Shown here in pieces: positions 23,784-32,736 of a stretch of 34,145 bases of DNA. Below the pieces are notes generated by a model. It was given only the letters and a program-made list of their open reading frames with translations. It did no database searches and was not told the DNA's origin. Source of the DNA: Micromonospora deserti (lineage in GTDB: Bacteria > Actinomycetota > Actinomycetes > Mycobacteriales > Micromonosporaceae); NCBI RefSeq assembly GCF_003236335.1, contig NZ_POUB01000038.1, positions 1 to 34,145 of the forward strand. The letters are read 5' to 3'. The stretch's first letter is position 1; each line of letters opens with the position of its first letter. A program made the translations under genes and the position numbers.

Positions 23784-24515
23784 TCAGCCGGTCACGAGGC
23801 GGCCGTCGCGGAGGGTGAGGACCCGGTCGGCGAGGTCGATCAGGGCCGGGTCGTGGGTGGCGACCAGCGCGGTCATGCCCCGGGCGTGCACCACCGCCCG
23901 CAGCAGGTCCATGACGGACCGCCCGGTCTCCGAGTCGAGCTGGCCGGTGGGCTCGTCGGCGATCAGCAGGTCCGGCTCGTTCGCCAGGGCCCGGGCGACC
24001 GCCACCCGCTGCTGCTGGCCGCCGGAGAGCTCGTACGGCCGTTGCGCGGCGTGCCCGCCCAGCCCGACCAGCTCCAGCAACACCGCCACCCGCTCCTCCC
24101 GCTCGGCCGCCGGCACCCGTGCCAGCCGCAGCGGGACGCCGACATTCTCGGCGGCGGAGAGGATCGGCACCAGCCCGAAGGTCTGGAAGACGAAACCCAC
24201 CGTGCCGCGACGCAGCTCCAGCAGTTCCCGCTCCCCGGCGGCGGTCACGTCGTGCCCGGCTACCACCACCCGACCGGAGTCCGGCCGGTCCAGCCCGCCG
24301 ACCAGGTTCAGCAGGGTGGTCTTGCCCGCCCCGGAGCGGCCCCGGACGGCGACCAGTTCCCCACGCCCGGCCGAGAACGAGACCTCCCGGACGGCGTGCA
24401 CCGCGTGCTCACCCCGGCCGAAGGTGCGGCTGACCCCCTCGACCCGCACCACCTCGTCAGTACCGGCCACCGCCGTCCCGGACCGCCCGGCCACCACCAC
24501 GTCCCGCTCGCTCAC
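23784..24515 (-). CDS. ABC transporter ATPase, MacB/LolD-type
   Basis: This 243-aa ATPase has Walker A RGRSGAGKTT (Lys65), Q-loop VFQTFGL (110-116), signature LSGGQQQR (163-170), Walker B LLIADEPTG (183-191) and H-loop VATHD. The sequence is of the FtsE/LolD/MacB group that powers FtsX-type permeases. The GTG at 24515 overlaps the stop of the preceding ATPase gene (GTGA). It is the last gene of a four-gene operon with two large FtsX permeases. Such systems usually drive mechanical work or lipid/protein release at the outer face rather than import. The substrate is unknown. Confidence 0.92.
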   Translation of the reverse strand: MSERDVVVAGRSGTAVAGTDEVVRVEGVSRTFGRGEHAVHAVREVSFSAGRGELVAVRGRSGAGKTTLLNLVGGLDRPDSGRVVVAGHDVTAAGERELLELRRGTVGFVFQTFGLVPILSAAENVGVPLRLARVPAAEREERVAVLLELVGLGGHAAQRPYELSGGQQQRVAVARALANEPDLLIADEPTGQLDSETGRSVMDLLRAVVHARGMTALVATHDPALIDLADRVLTLRDGRLVTG

Positions 24516-25510
24516 GCCCCCGCCTCCCGCTCGTTCCCGCTCCGCTCACCCGGCCGCACCTGAACGTGATCCGGCTCCAGGTTGAGCCGCACCCGATCGC
24601 GCAGGGACAGGGCGTCCACGAACGACGCCGGCAGCTGCATCCGTCCGGTCCGGTCCAGCACCGCGTACTCCTCACTGACCAGCTCGGTGCTGCCATCCGC
24701 GCCGACGCGCGCGGTCCGGCGTACCTCCGAGGCGGTCCGCCCGTCGCGGATCGCGACGGTCCGGCGGACCTGGTCGGCCACCGCGTGGTCGTGGGTGACC
24801 ACCACGACCGTGACGCCGAGCTCGGCGTTGATGGTGCGCAGCGCGGCGAAGACCTCGGCGCCGGTCGCCTCGTCCAGCTCGCCGGTCGGCTCGTCGGCGA
24901 AGAGCACCTCCGGGTCGTTCGCCACCGCCACCGCCACCGCGCAGCGCTGCTGCTCACCACCGCTGAGCTGGCCGGGACGCCGGTCGGCGCAGTAGCCCAC
25001 CCCGACCAGGTCGAGCAGCTCGCGAGCCCGCTCGCGGCGGGCCCGCCGGCCACCCCGCCGCCCGGCCAGCTGCATCGGCAGCTCGACGTTCTCCAGCGCG
25101 GTCAGGTACGGCAGCAGGTTGCGGCCGGTCTGCTGCCAGACGAACCCGGCCATCCTCCGCCGGTAGCTCAACCGCCGGCGGACGGTGAGGTCGAGCAGGT
25201 CGTACATCCCCACCCGGGCGACGCCGGCGGTCGGGGTGTCCAGCCCCGAGAGGATGTTCAGCAGGGTGGACTTGCCGGAGCCGGAGGCACCGACGATCGC
25301 CACCAGCTCGCCCCGGTCGATGACCAGGTCGAGCCCCTGCAGGGCGACCACCTCCACCCCGTCGCTCTTGAAGATGCGGACCAGGCCGTCGCAGACGATG
25401 TGCCCGCGCAGCCGGTCCTGCCCGCCGGCCCGCTCGGCCGCGCGCTGGGCCGCGCGCTGCTGCAGGGCTGCCAGATCCGGCACGACGGGGGTCTGTGCGG
25501 TAGCGGTCAA
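24512..25510 (-). CDS. ABC transporter ATPase with AbrB-like C-terminal segment
   Basis: This is a 332-aa ATPase with Walker A GASGSGKST (Lys80), signature LSGGEQQR (182-189) and Walker B VLFADEPTGELD (Asp206-Glu207). Residues 1-36 form an Ala/Arg-rich helical extension. After the ATPase core, the last 50 residues include AVLDRTGRMQLPASFVDALS and DRVRLNLEPDHVQVRP, which look like an AbrB/SpoVT swapped-hairpin module. The start is a TTG at 25510, one base after the upstream stop. GGAGAGGAGAG five nt before it decides this start over a later GTG. The module may dimerise the subunit or regulate it; DNA binding is possible but unproven. Confidence 0.88.
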   Translation of the reverse strand: MTATAQTPVVPDLAALQQRAAQRAAERAGGQDRLRGHIVCDGLVRIFKSDGVEVVALQGLDLVIDRGELVAIVGASGSGKSTLLNILSGLDTPTAGVARVGMYDLLDLTVRRRLSYRRRMAGFVWQQTGRNLLPYLTALENVELPMQLAGRRGGRRARRERARELLDLVGVGYCADRRPGQLSGGEQQRCAVAVAVANDPEVLFADEPTGELDEATGAEVFAALRTINAELGVTVVVVTHDHAVADQVRRTVAIRDGRTASEVRRTARVGADGSTELVSEEYAVLDRTGRMQLPASFVDALSLRDRVRLNLEPDHVQVRPGERSGNEREAGA

Positions 25511-25511
25511 C

Positions 25512-28220
25512 TCAGCTCTCCTCTCCGAGCCGGAGCACCTCGCCGAGGCGCAGCCGGCGGTTGTTCAGGGCCTCGACGGCGACCGCGAAGCCGAGGGCGA
25601 CCACCCCGAGCGCGAGAACCCCGGCGACCAGGCCGGGCTCGAACGCCACCGGTACCGGGGCGCCGCTGGTGAAGGCCGACAGGCCGAGCGCCGGGGTGAG
25701 CAGCAGCGGCAGCAGCGCCCCGACCAGCGCGCCGGTCAGCACCGACACGCCCACCAGGGGGGCGAGCTCCACCAGCAGCAGCCCCCGCCACTGCCGGCGG
25801 GACAGGCCGAGAGTGCGCAACCGGGACAGCACCTGACCGCGGGCCCGGGCACCGGCCAGCACGGTGAAGGCGATCGCCAGCAGGGCGAGCACGGTGCCGG
25901 CCGCGACCCCGGCGACGAAGCCGAAGACCAGCACCCCGTTCGCGCTGCCCTCGCCCAACTGCCGGCGGGTGCCGGCCCAGGTGAGCACCTCCACCCCGCG
26001 CGGCCGCTCACGGCCGACGATTGTCCCGCCGCTCTGGAAGCGGGCCTGCCCCTCGTCGCCGACCCGCCGCAGCGCCCCGGCGTCGAGCCGGTCCCCGGCG
26101 ACCAGGAACCCCGTCGGCACGGCGGCGTAGTCCCGGCGCGGCAGCGCCTGCCAGGGCAGGACGACGAACCGGTTGGTGTCCGCCCGCAGCAGCGGGAAGC
26201 TCGCCGCCTGCCCGGCCACCCGGAACTCGTACCGCTGGCCCTGCACGGCGATGAAGGCCGAACCGTCCAGACCCGCGTCGGCCAGCTCGGCGGCGACCAC
26301 CGGGGAGACCACCGCGGGCAGCGGTCCGGTTCCTCCGCCGGGGGCGAGCAGCACCCCGGGCACGGTCACGTCGACGCCGGCCTCCCGAGCGGTACGGGCC
26401 AGCGCCGGCCCGTCAACCAGCAGCACGCTGGCTGGGCCGATCCGCGCGTCCGTGCCCACCGCGTCGGTGGCGATGCCCTGCCCCGACTCGTGCAGCACCG
26501 GGGCCACCGCCCGTACCCCGGGCAGCCGCGCCAGCTCCGCGCCGGTGTCCGGGGCGAGGCGTTCCCCCCGGATCAGCGCGTCCGCGGGCACCGCCCGGGT
26601 GGCGACCCGGTCCCGGCTGGCCTCCACCCCGGCGGTGACCACCGCGCAGAACGCCGCGGTGGCGATGGCCAGCACGACGACCACCAGCGGACCGGTCACC
26701 ACCGACCGGCCGGCCCGCGCGGTGCCCAGGAAGGTGACGCTGCCCCGGGTACCCGCCGCCAGCCGGCTGACCAGCCGCAGCGGCCACGGGTACAGCCGCA
26801 TCGCCAGCACCCCCGCGGCGACGGCCAGCAGCACCGGGACCGAGACGAGCAGCGGGTCGACCTCGCCGGGGGTGAGGCCCCGGCGGCGCAGCAGCACGAC
26901 CGCCAGGCCGGCGAGCAGCAGCAGGCCCACCTCCACGGTGACCCGGCGCGCGGACGGGCGCAGCCGGATCAGGTCGCGCCGGGCGGCGACCCCGGTGGGC
27001 GCGGCCACCGTGGCCACCGGCAGGGCCAGCGTGACCAGGACGGTCGCGACAACGGCGAGGACGGCGGTGTCCCCCGGGACGCCCGGAACCAGGTTGCCGA
27101 GCGCCCAGCCGAGCGCGGCGGCGACCGGCACCACCAGCAGCGACTCGGCGAGACTCCGGCGGGCCCCGGTGGTGACCGCGCCACCCCGGGCCCGCAGCAG
27201 GGTGAACTCCGCCCGCCGGCGACGGACGATGAGCCCGGCAGCCAGCACGACCAGCCCGGCGAGGCTCGCCAGCACGCCGGCCGCGATCACCGCGAGCACC
27301 GTGCGGGCGGCGGCCACCTCGGCGGCGAACTCCCGCAGCGGGATGTCCAGCCCCTGGACGAAGGTGCGGCCCTGCGCCTCCCGCGACATCTGCTGGATGC
27401 TGTCGATCAGCTGGTCCAGCTCGCGGACGTCGATGCCGGCGGCGCCCACCCGGTAGCGCCAGCCGAACCGGATTGGCGAGCCGGTATTGGCCAGGCGGTC
27501 CAGCGCGGCGCTCCCGGTCACCCCGACGATGACGAACGGCTGGGCGTCCCCCGGCGGCTCGACGACGCGCAGCAGCGACGGCAGGCCCTCCCAGATGCCG
27601 TCCGTCCGGTCCTCGGGCTGGAAGACGCCCACGACGGTGATCGGCGCCGGCGGCGGGGTGCCCCGCGGTGTCGCGGAAAGGGCGAGCCACAGCCGGCTGC
27701 CCACCCGCAGGTTCAGCGCACGGGCGACCTCCGCGGCCAGCGCCACCTGCACGGGCTGGCCGGCCGCCGCGCCCTCGTCCGGCCAACGCCCCTCGACCAG
27801 CGTGCCGGCCTCCTCGATGCCGGGCGCGGCGCGCAGGCCGAGGTCGACCAGGAGGTTCTTCGCCGCGAGGTCCGGCCCGGTCACCCGGCCGGGCTCCGTC
27901 TCCGCGGTGAACCACCGCCGCTCCACCAGCTTCCGCACGTCCGGCGGCATCCCGACCTGCAGCGTGTCCAGCTCATCCCGGTGGGCGTCCACCAACGACG
28001 TGCCGTCATCCGCCGCGACGAGCGGCCCGGTGGCGTACGTCAGGTCCCGCTGCACCGCCGGCAGCCCGGTCAACTGCTCCCGCAGGCCCTGTTCGGTGTA
28101 CCGGTTCACGATCCGCGGCACCCCGCTGATCAGCAGCGTGACGACCAGCGTCAACATCGCGAGCAGCAGGTACTGCCCGCCGTGGGCCCGGACCCGCCGG
28201 ACGACCGCCCCGATGCTCAT
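25512..28220 (-). CDS. FtsX-like ABC permease, large
   Basis: This is a 902-aa membrane protein with two FtsX-type permease units and large external domains. The first membrane helix is GGQYLLLAMLTLVVTLLISG near the start, followed by a roughly 250-residue extracytoplasmic domain. The first three-helix FtsX block contains VRRRRAEFTLLRARGG, and a second external domain is followed by a final block with SRLRTLGLSRRQWRGLLLVE. The coupling segments (LLRARGG and LRTLGLS) match the FtsX coupling helix. The ATG at 28220 begins the cytoplasmic SIGAVVRRVRAHG. Its stop is one base before the TTG of the ATPase gene. It is probably the partner of the next permease in a heterodimer. The exported or displaced substrate is not evident. 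Confidence 0.88.
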   Translation of the reverse strand: MSIGAVVRRVRAHGGQYLLLAMLTLVVTLLISGVPRIVNRYTEQGLREQLTGLPAVQRDLTYATGPLVAADDGTSLVDAHRDELDTLQVGMPPDVRKLVERRWFTAETEPGRVTGPDLAAKNLLVDLGLRAAPGIEEAGTLVEGRWPDEGAAAGQPVQVALAAEVARALNLRVGSRLWLALSATPRGTPPPAPITVVGVFQPEDRTDGIWEGLPSLLRVVEPPGDAQPFVIVGVTGSAALDRLANTGSPIRFGWRYRVGAAGIDVRELDQLIDSIQQMSREAQGRTFVQGLDIPLREFAAEVAAARTVLAVIAAGVLASLAGLVVLAAGLIVRRRRAEFTLLRARGGAVTTGARRSLAESLLVVPVAAALGWALGNLVPGVPGDTAVLAVVATVLVTLALPVATVAAPTGVAARRDLIRLRPSARRVTVEVGLLLLAGLAVVLLRRRGLTPGEVDPLLVSVPVLLAVAAGVLAMRLYPWPLRLVSRLAAGTRGSVTFLGTARAGRSVVTGPLVVVVLAIATAAFCAVVTAGVEASRDRVATRAVPADALIRGERLAPDTGAELARLPGVRAVAPVLHESGQGIATDAVGTDARIGPASVLLVDGPALARTAREAGVDVTVPGVLLAPGGGTGPLPAVVSPVVAAELADAGLDGSAFIAVQGQRYEFRVAGQAASFPLLRADTNRFVVLPWQALPRRDYAAVPTGFLVAGDRLDAGALRRVGDEGQARFQSGGTIVGRERPRGVEVLTWAGTRRQLGEGSANGVLVFGFVAGVAAGTVLALLAIAFTVLAGARARGQVLSRLRTLGLSRRQWRGLLLVELAPLVGVSVLTGALVGALLPLLLTPALGLSAFTSGAPVPVAFEPGLVAGVLALGVVALGFAVAVEALNNRRLRLGEVLRLGEES

Positions 28221-28263
28221 CGCGCCGCCTCCCCGCTGCCGGCCGTCCCCTCGCGCCACCCGG

Positions 28264-31200
28264 TCACCGTTCTCCCCCGATCCGCAGCTGCGCCGCCGCC
28301 ACCACCCGCTGCCGGATGCCGAGGGCGATGAACGCGCTGAACGCCAGCGCCGCCAGCAACAGTCCGAGCGCGGTCAGCCCGATCGGTGCCCAGGGCAGCA
28401 CGAAGGCCGCCTCGGGCACCGGCCGGCCGGCGGACGGCGTCAGGATCACCAGCGGTGCCATGGTCGCGCCGACCGCCGCGCCCAGCAGCAGGCCCACCCC
28501 GACCCCGATCCCGGCCAGGAAGGTCTGCTCCGCCAGCAGCGCCCGGGCCAGCAGCCGAGGCGTGGCGCCGAGCGTGTGCAGCACCGCGAACTCCCCCAGC
28601 CGGTGCCGGGCGGTGGCCCACCCGTCGACCATCAGGCCGACCAGGGCCAGCAGCACGGACCCGAGCGCGGCGGCGAGCAGCCCGGTGCGGGCGCCCTGCC
28701 AGTACGGGTCCCCGTCGGCCCGGTCGGCGACCTCCCGCCGGTCGAGCACGGTGACGCCGCCCAGGTCGGCCGCCGCGCCGGCCGCCGCCGCGTGCCCGGT
28801 GGCGTCGGTAGACAGCCACCACTCCGGCACCGGCCGGACGGCGCCCCGGTCCCGGACCAACCAGTCCGTCGCCGCGGGCAGGTCCAGCAGCACTCCCTCC
28901 CCGCTGGCCGACGGCACCGCGTCCACCTCGCCGACCAGCGTGACCGGCACCGACGCGCCGGAGAGCGCCAGGATGACGGTGTCGCCGGTACGCAGGCTCA
29001 GCGCGTCACGCACCGCCGGGGTCATCAGCGCCGGCACGGGTCGGTTCTCGCCGGCCGGCACCACCACGAAGCGGGACGGCAGCTGGCGGGCGAACCGGCC
29101 GCCCGGCAGCACCGTGACCCGGTGCTCGGCGGTCAGCCCGCGGGCCGTGGCGGAGATGTCCAGGTCGCCCGCCGGGTCGCCGTTGGTCGCCACCCAGCCG
29201 TCGCCGAGCTGCGCGGGCCTGGCCGCACCGTCGGCGCCGACCAGCCGCAGGTTGCTCACCTCCAGCCGGTACGCCGTGCCGGCCACGTCGCCGCCGTCGG
29301 CCTCGAAGCCGGCCAGCCGCAGGGTTCCGTCCCCGGCGTCGGGCAGCGCGACGGTGAACGGCACCGGCCGGCCGTCGCTGCCGGCGGTGGCCAGCGGTAG
29401 CCGGAAGGCCAGCCCGTCGGCCCGGGTGAGCAGCACCGACACGGCGATCGGGTGCGGGAACAGGGGGTCACGCACCGGGGTGCGGACGGTGCCGGTGACC
29501 GACCGGGTGCCGGCGGCCAGTTCGACGCCGGCGGGGGCGCCACGCGCCCGGGTCAGCCGGTCGAAGAGCGCGGGCACCGGCTCGTCGGCCAGCCGGTCGT
29601 TGAGCCGCACCACGTCCGTCGCGCCCGCCGCATCGAGGCTCACCACCGTCGCCGGCAGGTCGGCGCGGCCGAGGCGCACCTCGTCCCGCCATGCCGGCAG
29701 CGCCCGGTGCACACCGGTCAGCGCCGCGAGCCGCCCCGCCCGGTCGTCCGGCCCGGTGCCGTCGCGCTCGACCAGCCGCAGGTCGGCGCCGACGGTGTGG
29801 TCGGCCTGGTCGAGCTGGGACCGCTCGCCCGTGGTTACCAGGGACCAGGCCAGGGTGCTGCCACCCACGGCGAGGGCGAGCAGCAGCACCGGGCCGGCGT
29901 GCGGCCGCCGGCCCGCCTGCCACATGCCGAGCATGGTCGCCGTCCACGGACGGCGGTCGACGAACCGCTCGGCGAACCGGGTCGCCGGTGGGAGCAGCCG
30001 CAGCGCCACGACCGCGCCGGCCAGCACCCCCAGCGTCGGCGCCGCGACCAGCAGCGGGTCCACCCCGAGCCGCCCGCCCGCGCCGGCCAGCGGCGAGGAG
30101 TACTGGCGCAGCTGCACCCAGGCGAGCACCGCGAACCCGACCAGTGCCAGGTCGAGGCCGGCCCGCTGCACGGTGGCCGACCGGGTGGGGCGGGACCGGG
30201 CCGCCATGTCGGCCACGTACGTTTCGGCCCCGCGCAGGGTCGGCACGACCATCGCGACGAGGCAGCCGGCGGCGGTGGCGAAGGCCGCCGCCCAGAGCGG
30301 GGTGGGGTCGCCGGCGGCGAGCGTCAGATCCGTCGGGCCACCGCCCGCCAGGCGGTGCAGCGCCTCACCGGCCAGCAGCGGGCCGAGCACCGCGGCGGGG
30401 AGCACGACCAGGGTCGCCTCCCGGGCGGCGAGGCCGGCCAACTGGCGGCGCGCCGCGCCCCGGGCCCGCAGCAGGGCGGTCTGGTTCCGCCGGTCCTCGT
30501 GCAGCAGCGCGGCGACCAGCACCAGCGCGTACCCGCCGAGGACGACGATCAGCAGCAGCGGGGTGGTCAGCGAGGATCGCCCCACGAGGTCGGCCCGGGC
30601 GACCCGGTCGAGCAGCCGCTCCATCGAGGTGACGGTCTGCGCGGAGGAGCCGAGCCCGGCCGCCTCGGGAACGTCGGCGACCACGCCGCTCACCGCCTGC
30701 CGCACGTCGGGCAGCCGTCCCGCCCCGACCGCCGCCGCGAGGTCCGGCTCGACCACCCAGGAGGCCGACACCGAGCCGGGGAAGGCCGCGACGAAGTCGG
30801 CGGCGTCGAACGCGAACGGCCCCAGCGAGGTGCCGGCGTCGACGGGGCTGCCGGTGGTCAGGCCCGGGGCCAGCCGCCAGTACGGGTCGGACGCGTCGCG
30901 CGGGCGCCACGTCCCGGCGAGCACCACCTCGCCGGACCGGCCGGAGCTGCGGTCCCGCAGCGGCACCCGGTCCCCGGCGGTCATCCCCAGTGCGCCGGCG
31001 ACCCGCTCGGGCAGCGTCACCTGCAGCGGGTTCGCGCCCGGGGTGGGCCAGGCGCCGCTGGCGAGGTCGGCGTGGGCCGGCAGGTCGTCCAGGGTGGCCA
31101 GGTTGGCGAAGATGGGGTCGTCGTCCGCCCGGACCAGCGGGCCGAGGTCACCGGTGAGTTCCCGGCCGTTGCCGTATCGGGCGCCGGTGACGGTGACCGG

Positions 31201-31467
31201 CGCGCCACCCAGGCCGGCGGCGAACCCGTCGCGCACCGCCCGGTCCCGCGCCGCGAACTCCGCGGCGTCGCGGCCCCCGGAGCCGCTGATCAGCACGCTG
31301 CGCTCCTCGACGGACGCGCCGGCGAGCAGCGCCCGCTGCCCGGCCTCGACGGCCCGGCGGTTGTAGTCGGAGAGCCCGGTGACCAACGCGACCGCCACCA
31401 GCGCCGCGACCACCGCGGCGAGCAGCAGACCCCGTGCCGCGCGCGCCCGCCTCCACACCAGCTTCAT
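28264..31467 (-). CDS. FtsX-like ABC permease, very large
   Basis: This is a 1067-aa permease, the first gene of the ABC operon. A basic start MKLVWRRARAARG leads into the first membrane helix (about residues 14-32). A large external domain follows to about residue 290. An FtsX block has RNQTALLRARGAARRQLAGL, then a middle membrane segment, a second external domain, and a last block with LGEFAVLHTLGATPRLLARA. The ATG at 31467 has GGGGAGG about 7 nt upstream; open frame continues further back but without membrane-protein sequence. The gap to the next permease is 43 nt. Both permeases share the double-FtsX plan but differ in sequence, so a heterodimer served by two ATPases is the simplest model. 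Confidence 0.88.
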   Translation of the reverse strand: MKLVWRRARAARGLLLAAVVAALVAVALVTGLSDYNRRAVEAGQRALLAGASVEERSVLISGSGGRDAAEFAARDRAVRDGFAAGLGGAPVTVTGARYGNGRELTGDLGPLVRADDDPIFANLATLDDLPAHADLASGAWPTPGANPLQVTLPERVAGALGMTAGDRVPLRDRSSGRSGEVVLAGTWRPRDASDPYWRLAPGLTTGSPVDAGTSLGPFAFDAADFVAAFPGSVSASWVVEPDLAAAVGAGRLPDVRQAVSGVVADVPEAAGLGSSAQTVTSMERLLDRVARADLVGRSSLTTPLLLIVVLGGYALVLVAALLHEDRRNQTALLRARGAARRQLAGLAAREATLVVLPAAVLGPLLAGEALHRLAGGGPTDLTLAAGDPTPLWAAAFATAAGCLVAMVVPTLRGAETYVADMAARSRPTRSATVQRAGLDLALVGFAVLAWVQLRQYSSPLAGAGGRLGVDPLLVAAPTLGVLAGAVVALRLLPPATRFAERFVDRRPWTATMLGMWQAGRRPHAGPVLLLALAVGGSTLAWSLVTTGERSQLDQADHTVGADLRLVERDGTGPDDRAGRLAALTGVHRALPAWRDEVRLGRADLPATVVSLDAAGATDVVRLNDRLADEPVPALFDRLTRARGAPAGVELAAGTRSVTGTVRTPVRDPLFPHPIAVSVLLTRADGLAFRLPLATAGSDGRPVPFTVALPDAGDGTLRLAGFEADGGDVAGTAYRLEVSNLRLVGADGAARPAQLGDGWVATNGDPAGDLDISATARGLTAEHRVTVLPGGRFARQLPSRFVVVPAGENRPVPALMTPAVRDALSLRTGDTVILALSGASVPVTLVGEVDAVPSASGEGVLLDLPAATDWLVRDRGAVRPVPEWWLSTDATGHAAAAGAAADLGGVTVLDRREVADRADGDPYWQGARTGLLAAALGSVLLALVGLMVDGWATARHRLGEFAVLHTLGATPRLLARALLAEQTFLAGIGVGVGLLLGAAVGATMAPLVILTPSAGRPVPEAAFVLPWAPIGLTALGLLLAALAFSAFIALGIRQRVVAAAQLRIGGER

Positions 31468-31539
31468 CCGACGCCTCCCCTGGCCCCCGTCGGGCCGACG
31501 ACCAGGTAAAGCAGCGACGGGTCCGGAAAGGTTCGCGCC

Positions 31540-31556
31540 CGTTACTTGATCGTTAC
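31540..31556. promoter_or_regulatory. CGTTAC direct repeat upstream of the ABC operon
   Basis: Two CGTTAC copies (31540-31545 and 31551-31556) are separated by 5 bp, an 11-bp period. They lie about 75-90 bp upstream of the permease ATG. This layout resembles sites of OmpR/PhoP-type response regulators; the function is inferred and no such regulator is encoded nearby. Confidence 0.35.
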
Positions 31557-31598
31557 CCTGGGAGGTCGGGGATGGCGGCCTGCGGCCGTTCCGGCGCG

Positions 31599-31626
31599 GT
31601 GGCGCGGGGGCAGCCCCGCCGGCCAC
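31599..31626 (-). terminator. Terminator hairpin after the polymerase-domain gene
   Basis: GTGGC-GCGGGG (31599-31609) pairs with CCCCGC (31614-31619) and GCCAC (31622-31626). The stem is 11 bp with a 2-nt bulge and a 4-nt loop, 35 nt past the stop of the minus-strand gene. It separates that gene from the ABC operon. Confidence 0.68.
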
Positions 31627-31660
31627 GATCCGGGCTCGGGTCGCGGCCGGCGGCCGTGTG

Positions 31661-32689
31661 TCAGCGGGGGCGGTCGCGGTCCCTGGAGGGTTGCACTCGC
31701 TTGGGCTCCCCGGGCATCTTCGGGTACTCCGGCGGGTAGGGCAGGTCGCCCTGGCCGGCGGTCGCGTCCCGGTCGGCCCACTCCAGCAGGGGGGTGATGT
31801 CCCAGGGACTGTCGTCGATGGCGGTGTGCGGGTCGCCGCGTTCGGCCAGCCGGGCCGGGACGGTACGCAGGTCGAAGTCGTCCGGGTCGACGTCGGGCAG
31901 CTCGTCCCAGGTGACCGGGGTGGAGGCGGTGGCCCGGGCGTTGGCCCGCAGCGAGTACGCGCACGCGATCGTCCGGTCCCGGGCCATCTGGTTGTAGTCG
32001 ACGAAGACCCGGGCGCCGCGCTCCTCCTTCCACCAGGCGGTGGTGACCAGTTCCGGCCGGCGCCGCTCCAGCTCGCGGGCCAGCGCGATGGTGGCCCGGC
32101 GTACCTCGACGAACGTCCAGCGCGGCTGGATGCGCAGGTAGACGTGCACGCCCCGGCCGCCGGAAGTCTTCGGCCAGCCGGTCACGCCCAGCTCGTCGAG
32201 TACGGCACGCAGCTCCCCGGCGGCCGCCGCGGCGTCGGCGAAGTCGGTGCCGGGCTGCGGGTCGAGGTCGACGCGCAGCTCGTCGGGGCGGTCGGTGTCG
32301 GCGGCGCGGACCGGCCACGGGTGGAACACCACGGTGCCCATCTGCGCGGCCCAGGCGACGTGGGCCACGTCGACCGGGCAGAGCTCGGCCGCGCTGCGCC
32401 CGCTCGGGAAGCTGATCGTGGCCGTCCGCAGCCACGGCGGCACGCCCCGGGTGGGCACCCGCTTCTGGTAGAACGCCTCTCCCTCGACACCCTCCGGGAA
32501 GCGCTGCAACGTGGTGGGACGGTCGCGCAGCGCGCGCATGATCCCCTCGCCGACCCCGAGGTAGTAGTGGAAGACGTCGGCCTTGGTGAAGCCGCGCTGC
32601 GGGAAGATGATCCGGTCCGGGCTGGTCAGCCGTACGGTGTGCCCGGCCACCTCGATCTCGGTGACCGGCGCCTTGGTGGTGCCACCCAT
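31661..32689 (-). CDS. Stand-alone LigD-type polymerase/primase (Prim-PolC/PolD class)
   Basis: This is a 342-aa archaeo-eukaryotic primase-type polymerase, equal to the polymerase domain of LigD without ligase or nuclease parts. The metal-binding pair is Asp141 and Asp143 in VDLDPQPG. SGGRGVHVYLRI (176-187) holds the catalytic-site His182. The third acid is Asp231 in FVDYNQMARDRT. The C-terminal WDELPDVDPDDFDLRTVP block is also typical. Such enzymes add ribo- or deoxynucleotides at gaps and ends. In mycobacteria the stand-alone form acts with LigC in excision repair, and ligC lies 11 kb away in this window. The ATG at 32689 is divergent from msrB, with 47 bp between starts. A terminator hairpin follows the gene. 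Confidence 0.9.
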   Translation of the reverse strand: MGGTTKAPVTEIEVAGHTVRLTSPDRIIFPQRGFTKADVFHYYLGVGEGIMRALRDRPTTLQRFPEGVEGEAFYQKRVPTRGVPPWLRTATISFPSGRSAAELCPVDVAHVAWAAQMGTVVFHPWPVRAADTDRPDELRVDLDPQPGTDFADAAAAAGELRAVLDELGVTGWPKTSGGRGVHVYLRIQPRWTFVEVRRATIALARELERRRPELVTTAWWKEERGARVFVDYNQMARDRTIACAYSLRANARATASTPVTWDELPDVDPDDFDLRTVPARLAERGDPHTAIDDSPWDITPLLEWADRDATAGQGDLPYPPEYPKMPGEPKRVQPSRDRDRPR

Positions 32690-32724
32690 CCCGCGACCAT
32701 ATGCGATGGTGCCGGCGTCCGGCG

Positions 32725-32730
32725 TACCGT
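32725..32730 (+). promoter_or_regulatory. Possible -10 box of a leaderless msrB mRNA
   Basis: TACCGT fits the TANNNT pattern and ends 6 nt before the GTG at 32737. No ribosome site is visible between them. A -35 box is not clear, since the divergent gene starts only 47 bp away. Confidence 0.4.
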
Positions 32731-32736
32731 TGGTGG

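Noticed and set aside
25185..31366. Two open frames of over 1000 codons on the plus strand across the permease genes
   Set aside because: They are antisense to the FtsX permease genes, are Arg/Pro/Ser-rich without any domain, and arise from high GC third-position bias.
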